64,000 nucleotides of DNA from LZORAL124-50-18 sp051208045 (lineage in GTDB: Bacteria > Pseudomonadota > Gammaproteobacteria > Pseudomonadales > Oleiphilaceae): contig JBPJFY010000010.1 in assembly GCA_051208045.1 (NCBI GenBank), positions 62,001 to 126,000 of the forward strand, given 5' to 3'. Positions 59,562 through 64,000 of the stretch are shown here, piece after piece; position 1 is the first letter of the stretch; every line of letters starts with the position of its first letter. The position numbers and the translations under genes are program-made. The notes under the pieces are model-generated. The model did no database searches. It worked only from the letters and a program-made list of their open reading frames with translations, and was not told the origin of the DNA.

Positions 59562-61331
59562 CTATTGCTCTAAGCCAGCCCGGTAAAGGCTGGAATAGGG
59601 GCCATCCTTCGCCAATAGTTCAGCGTGCTTACCTATTTCTACAATTTCACCCTTTTCCATGACGACAATTTTATCCGCGTTTTCAACAGTGGATAGTCGG
59701 TGCGCAATAATCAGCGTGGTTCTACCCTGCATCACGGCGTCCAGTGCGGACTGAATTTTTTGCTCTGACTCATTGTCCAGCGCAGATGTAGCTTCATCCA
59801 GAATCAAGATCGGTGCATCCTTTGCCAAAGCACGAGCGATCGCCAGTCTTTGCCTTTGACCACCGGACAATAACACACCGTTGTCTCCTACTTCCGTCTC
59901 ATAGCCCTGAGCCATTTGCTGTATAAACTCATCGGCATTTGCCTTCTTAGCGGCATGCAGTATTTCAGTGTCACTTAATGTCTCATTTGCGTAACCGATA
60001 TTACGTTTAACTGAATCGTTAAACAGCACAACATTCTGGTTTACCAGGGCAATCTGATTGCGCAAGGACTCCAGTTCGTAAGCGCTCACATCTTCGCCAT
60101 CGAGCCTGATCACGCCAGCTGAAGGCGCGTAGAACCGAGGAATCATATTGACCAGCGTTGTTTTGCCGCTACCGCTCTTACCGACAAATGCGACCGTTTC
60201 ACCCGGCTCAATCGTCAGGTTCACCCCTTTCAATACTTCAGCATCACTAGACTCGTACTTAAAGTGAACGTTCTGAAATTCGATCCTGCCCTCAGACTTT
60301 TTAAGTAATTTAGTACCCGCATCTATCTCGGGTACTTTTGCCATTAGCGCAAAGATGTCTTGCGCAGCAGCCACGCCACTTTGAATGGTGGCATTTACTT
60401 GAGTGAGCTGGCGAATAGGTTTGGCAATCGTTGACGCAGCGACAAAATAGGCGATGAGCTCCCCGGCAGTCATTTGACCACGGACCTCGTCACTGAGAGC
60501 CACCCAGAGCAATGTTGAGATTGAAACAGCAACCAGACTTTGAATCACCGGCGTGCTGGAGGCTTTGGTGAGCTCCATCTTCAAACTCTGTTTCAGGTTA
60601 TTCAGACTGGCGGACTCAAATCGATTTTTTTCGTATTTTTGACCGGAAAAAACCTTCACTTCCCGGTAACCGGAAATAGCCTCAGAAGCAACGTGCGTGA
60701 CATCACCCATTGAAGTCTGAATTCTTCGACTGAGTGTTCGAAAGCGTTTGCTTACGTAGGCAATGATCGCCCCGATAAACGGGCCAATCAACAGAAATAT
60801 CAGCGTAAGCTTCCAGTTCTGATAGATCATGAAGGCAAACAACCCAACAACCGTGAGCCCTTCCCGAACGGTAATGGTAATGGCGTTGGAGGCAGCACCA
60901 GTCAGCTGCTCTACATTAAAGGTAATTTTTGAAACCAGATGGCCGGAGCTGTGCTTGTCAAAAAAGGCACAAGGCAACAGCAAATAATGGTCAAAGAGCT
61001 GCGTGCGGATTGTGTGGACTACTTTTCGGCCAACATACGAAATAAAGTAACCACCGAGAAAAGCGCCTACGCCACGCATGACAAAAACACCGATAATGAC
61101 TGAGCAGACAAAAATGCGCTGTTCGTCGGAAGGGTTGCTGATGGCCTGTTCAAGATACTCTGTCAACTTTGCCATAAGCACGCTGGCGCCCGCATACACC
61201 GCGTTGCCAATCACGCTGAGTCCAAAAGCAAACCAGAATGGTTTGACGTACCCCAGCAGCTTTTTGTAAACCTGAAAATTGGTTAAAGAATCTATACTTG
61301 ATGACGCCTGTTCAAGGGATTGATCAACCAT
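59562..61331 (-). CDS. msbA: Lipid A export ABC transporter, ATP-binding/permease protein
   Basis: The 589-aa fused half-transporter has about six membrane helices in residues 30-320, then an ABC domain: Walker A GKSGSGKTTL, Q-loop LVNQNVVLFND, signature LSGGQRQRLAIARAL, Walker B ILILDEATSALD and H-loop IIAHRLSTV. Position next to lpxK and overall length support MsbA, which flips lipid A-core across the inner membrane. Confidence 0.95.
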   Translation of the reverse strand: MVDQSLEQASSSIDSLTNFQVYKKLLGYVKPFWFAFGLSVIGNAVYAGASVLMAKLTEYLEQAISNPSDEQRIFVCSVIIGVFVMRGVGAFLGGYFISYVGRKVVHTIRTQLFDHYLLLPCAFFDKHSSGHLVSKITFNVEQLTGAASNAITITVREGLTVVGLFAFMIYQNWKLTLIFLLIGPFIGAIIAYVSKRFRTLSRRIQTSMGDVTHVASEAISGYREVKVFSGQKYEKNRFESASLNNLKQSLKMELTKASSTPVIQSLVAVSISTLLWVALSDEVRGQMTAGELIAYFVAASTIAKPIRQLTQVNATIQSGVAAAQDIFALMAKVPEIDAGTKLLKKSEGRIEFQNVHFKYESSDAEVLKGVNLTIEPGETVAFVGKSGSGKTTLVNMIPRFYAPSAGVIRLDGEDVSAYELESLRNQIALVNQNVVLFNDSVKRNIGYANETLSDTEILHAAKKANADEFIQQMAQGYETEVGDNGVLLSGGQRQRLAIARALAKDAPILILDEATSALDNESEQKIQSALDAVMQGRTTLIIAHRLSTVENADKIVVMEKGEIVEIGKHAELLAKDGPYSSLYRAGLEQ

Positions 61332-61334
61332 GCG

Positions 61335-61766
61335 TTATTCTGCCGAGCCACTTTCAGTTTCACGCTGCGTAGTGATGCTCAATTCCACAAATCCCAATTT
61401 ACCCGCAACGTCCATCGCGCGCACAACAAACTCGTGCTCCGTCTTGGAATCCGCGGTAATAATAAATGGTAACTTGTTGTTAGAGTTAGATATTTTCTGA
61501 ACTGCTTTCGTGAGTGTTTCGGCTTTATTGTTAACTAAAGGTCGTTCATTAACGATGTATTCCCCTTTGCGATTGATCACCACTTCAATCAATTCGCGTT
61601 CCGCTCCAGCCTGTGCACCCGTGGCTTCAGGCAGCTCAATTTCGAGACGGCTTTCCTTGGTAAAGGTGGTGGATACCATAAAGAAAATCAGTAGGAGAAA
61701 AACAACGTCAATGAGAGGCGTTAGATTAACAGAGACCTCTTCACTGGACTGTCTTTTGAACTTCAC
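61335..61766 (-). CDS. exbD: ExbD/TolR-family biopolymer transport protein
   Basis: The 143-aa protein has one membrane helix near the N-terminus with the conserved Asp (NLTPLIDVVFLLLIFFM, D about residue 20) and a periplasmic domain rich in charged residues (LEIELPEATGAQAGAE, FIITADSKTEHEFVV). With the ExbB-like protein (1-nt overlap) it forms a proton-driven stator. In Pseudomonas-like genomes this pair is conserved next to comEC/lpxK; its energised partner is not in the window. Confidence 0.93.
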   Translation of the reverse strand: MKFKRQSSEEVSVNLTPLIDVVFLLLIFFMVSTTFTKESRLEIELPEATGAQAGAERELIEVVINRKGEYIVNERPLVNNKAETLTKAVQKISNSNNKLPFIITADSKTEHEFVVRAMDVAGKLGFVELSITTQRETESGSAE

Positions 61767-62398
61767 TACTTTTTATCCTCTGAAAATTCGATCTCCCTGT
61801 CCCCGTGGACAACTTCCACCAAACGAATTGCTTCCTGTTCCATATTTACGACGATTTCGTCAACACGACGCAGAAAGTGGCGATGGAACGCGAGCGCGGG
61901 AATGGCAACGGTGAGCCCTGCTGCGGTAGTCAGCAGCGCTTCTGAAATACCCCCGGCGAGCACGGCGGCGTTGCCAGTACCTTCGAGCTGTATGGCGGCA
62001 AACACCTTGATCATACCAATAACAGTACCCAAAAGCCCCAGCAGCGGGGTAATCACAGCTACCGTACCCAGAGGGCTCAAAAATCGCTCCAGATCATGAA
62101 TGATCTGGCTTGCTTCCTGCTCAATGCTGTCTCGCATGACATCGCGGCCATGCTTGGCATTTGCCAGCCCCACAGCCATGATACGGCCCAATGGAGAGGA
62201 GTCACGTAGTGCGCGCAGTTTTTTGGAGTTGAGCTCTTTGTTTTTGATCCATTGCCATACTTCATGGGATGTCTTTTGCGGAGCAATTCTGGATATACGT
62301 AACGTCCAGAACCGTTCGATAATGATGGCCAGGGCAAAAACGGAACACAAAATAATGGGAATCATGATGATTCCGCCGGGCTTTATCAGCTCAAGCAC
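61766..62398 (-). CDS. exbB: ExbB/TolQ-family proton channel protein
   Basis: The 210-aa protein has three membrane helices: the first near residues 9-27, and two close together near 110-135 and 150-175 (VAVITPLLGLLGTVIGMIKV and GISEALLTTAAGLTVAIP). The LGTVIGM and TAAGL...IP motifs are those of the MotA/TolQ/ExbB channel domain. It is paired with ExbD and probably co-transcribed with msbA and lpxK. Confidence 0.94.
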   Translation of the reverse strand: MLELIKPGGIIMIPIILCSVFALAIIIERFWTLRISRIAPQKTSHEVWQWIKNKELNSKKLRALRDSSPLGRIMAVGLANAKHGRDVMRDSIEQEASQIIHDLERFLSPLGTVAVITPLLGLLGTVIGMIKVFAAIQLEGTGNAAVLAGGISEALLTTAAGLTVAIPALAFHRHFLRRVDEIVVNMEQEAIRLVEVVHGDREIEFSEDKK

Positions 62399-62464
62399 TC
62401 GAGATTCTCCTTAAGATACGCTTCTCAGCTTACGCAAATTACCGAAAAATTTGGCTCCACACAA

Positions 62465-64000
62465 TCAAAATGATTGAATCCAAAATCTTTTTTCTTTTTT
62501 TCTGATTTCTTCCACAGTTATCAGCGGCTTTTGCTGATCATCAGATAACCGTACAATCACCTCACCAGAGCGGGCCGTATTATAAGTGGTAATGCCCAAC
62601 TTATTAAGACGTTGTAGCACTTCCCTGTGTGGGTGGCCAAACTGATTGTGGTATCCAGCTGATATTAGTGCAAGTTTTGGTTTCACAGTCTTGAGGAAGG
62701 GCCAGGAACTGCTGGATCTACTCCCGTGGTGCGGTAGCACAAGGATATCAGATTGCAGCTGCTCCCTGTACGCTCGCACAAGTTTTAGTTCAACCTCACG
62801 ACTGATATCGCCGGGCAGCAAGACCTTCATGTCGTTGATAGTCACCTGCAGGACACAAGAGCTGTTGTTTCGAGATTTTTCTCTATTTCCAAACGGCCAA
62901 AGTACCTTGATATCCATCCCTGAAGGGAGCACTTTCCGGAATCCTGCACAGTCAGTATACCGATAGGCATCATCAGGCTCGACTGAAGATGCTATTAACT
63001 GGTGCACTTTGTGCCGGGTTTGAAAAGATGGCCACCCACCTGCATGATCAGCATCCCAGTGGCTGATAACGGCCAAATCCACGGCATCAACTCCGTCCGC
63101 TCGAATATTGGGTGATACGATCGAATGTCCCACCCCCCACTCTGGAGACTGACCATTCCCGAAATCATAGACGAAGGTATCATGCTCGTTTCTTATGTAG
63201 ACAGATAATCCCTGCCCCACGTCGAACATGTGCACCTTCGCTTCCGGTGACCGTGTTCCTGGTAAAAAGAGGAATCCTAAAAGTACCAGGATCACAGGTA
63301 TTTTCAGAATGAACCGAATCGGAAAACAGAGTACACCTGCGAGAGCCAACACTAAAATGGTAATAGCGAATGACGAGAAGGCTGGATTTGGCAAGATACT
63401 GCCCATCGTTGATAGATACTTTAATACTAAAATCAGCAGGCCCCCTATCCCATCGAATATATAAAACAGGGGTGTTAACAACTCTATGGAAACAAAAGAA
63501 AAAACGACTGAAATCAAGCCGAGAGGAAGTAAAAGCAGAGAAACAATTGGAACCGCGATAAGATTCGCCACCAAGGCGATGGTGCTCACCCCTATTTGAA
63601 ACCACATCAATATTGGTGAAAAGCAAAGAAACATGATGATATGAGGCTTCACCCAGAGAATGATCTTTTTATCGGCAATCGGTCGGTTTGCGTGAAAAAA
63701 AATTAACACACAAACCGCAATCACGGACAGCCAAAATCCCGCGTTGAGGCAAAATGATGGGCTGATAACCAACAGGATTGCGATAGCCACTATGAGGCTG
63801 AACATTGGCGGGCGTTGAAAGCCAAGCCACAATACCGAGGTGATCAGGTACATCAATGCGGCTCGCAGCGAGGGCAGCGTTAAACCAACCAGACCGGCAT
63901 AAGCAAACACGATCAGATTACTGGCTATAAGCGCAAAATACCGCCCCGAATTCAACCCGGAAGCAACACCTGTTCGGCGAAAAACAAATCCTACGACGGT
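62465..64000 (-). CDS. comEC: ComEC/Rec2 family DNA uptake protein, C-terminal part (runs off the window)
   Basis: The frame is open through position 64000, so the N-terminal part lies beyond the window; about 512 codons are present. The visible part starts inside the competence membrane domain (LTLPSLRAALMYL, then about seven hydrophobic helices) and ends with a metallo-beta-lactamase-like domain: FDVGQGLSVYIRN, ISHWDADHAGGW and LVLPHHGSRSSSS. ComEC carries single-stranded DNA across the inner membrane in natural transformation. The conserved position next to exbB supports orthology with the Pseudomonas gene. Confidence 0.95.
   Translation of the reverse strand, partial: TVVGFVFRRTGVASGLNSGRYFALIASNLIVFAYAGLVGLTLPSLRAALMYLITSVLWLGFQRPPMFSLIVAIAILLVISPSFCLNAGFWLSVIAVCVLIFFHANRPIADKKIILWVKPHIIMFLCFSPILMWFQIGVSTIALVANLIAVPIVSLLLLPLGLISVVFSFVSIELLTPLFYIFDGIGGLLILVLKYLSTMGSILPNPAFSSFAITILVLALAGVLCFPIRFILKIPVILVLLGFLFLPGTRSPEAKVHMFDVGQGLSVYIRNEHDTFVYDFGNGQSPEWGVGHSIVSPNIRADGVDAVDLAVISHWDADHAGGWPSFQTRHKVHQLIASSVEPDDAYRYTDCAGFRKVLPSGMDIKVLWPFGNREKSRNNSSCVLQVTINDMKVLLPGDISREVELKLVRAYREQLQSDILVLPHHGSRSSSSWPFLKTVKPKLALISAGYHNQFGHPHREVLQRLNKLGITTYNTARSGEVIVRLSDDQQKPLITVEEIRKKEKRFWIQSF

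Noticed and set aside
1..64000. CRISPR array, tRNA, rRNA, IS element or prophage
   Set aside because: No regular direct repeats, cloverleaf-like sequences, transposase or phage proteins were recognised on either strand.

Overview
The window looks like a chromosomal segment of a marine-type gammaproteobacterium (Pseudomonadales/Cellvibrionales-like). This rests on the conserved right-hand block comEC-exbB-exbD-msbA-lpxK-trm112-kdsB-LMW phosphatase-murB, whose order closely resembles Pseudomonas and relatives, and on an AcnD/PrpF-type methylcitrate operon. No rRNA, tRNA, IS element, phage gene or CRISPR array was recognised.

Layout. (1) 1-6446, minus strand: the start of a UDP-glucose dehydrogenase, a membrane-anchored heparinase II/III-like protein, a CapA-like protein, a Wzx-type flippase and an asparagine-synthetase homologue lacking the glutaminase cysteine. 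(2) 6960-10676, plus strand: a very large secreted protein with a PL14 (alginate/glucuronan-lyase-like) domain, CBM96/DNRLRE-like modules, Ig-like domains and a kelch-like C-terminus. (3) 10762-39739, minus strand: a nearly gapless run of 24 genes forming an exosortase A (XrtA/EpsH)-type exopolysaccharide locus. It holds XrtA-associated hydrolases 1 and 2, an acyl carrier protein, a BioF2-type acyltransferase, an ATP-grasp ligase, asparagine-synthetase homologues, a DUF2264 protein, glycosyltransferases, a PaaK/CapK-like ligase, an O-antigen-ligase-like protein, a second PL14-like lyase, a transglutaminase-like membrane protein, a GDP-mannose-dehydrogenase-like enzyme, XrtA itself, a FemAB-like protein, a polysaccharide deacetylase and WecB. 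(4) 40074-46145, plus strand: the secretion and assembly module (export lipoprotein, chain-length protein, tyrosine autokinase, outer-membrane beta-barrel, ATPase). (5) The initiating sugar transferase (minus) and a TviB/WbpO-type nucleotide-sugar dehydrogenase (plus), to 49205. (6) 49229-55841, minus: the 2-methylcitrate cycle operon with a GntR-type regulator. (7) 55983-64000, minus: cell-envelope housekeeping genes and the 3' part of comEC.

How it fits together. The dehydrogenases and WecB supply uronic-acid and HexNAc-derived donors. The EpsB-type transferase primes the lipid carrier, the glycosyltransferases extend it, Wzx flips it, the O-ligase-like protein together with the chain-length protein and kinase polymerise it, and the export protein and barrel secrete it. 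Asn-synthetase homologues, the ATP-grasp enzyme, ACP and acyltransferases suggest amide and acyl decoration. Three predicted uronate-polymer-degrading proteins sit inside the locus, suggesting built-in trimming or release. The most unusual features are the pair of PL14-like lyases preceded by a CBM96-like fold in apparently permuted order, and the combination of an AlgD-like enzyme, alginate-lyase-like enzymes and Cys-less Asn synthetases with an XrtA system. No PEP-CTERM sorting substrate was seen in the window.
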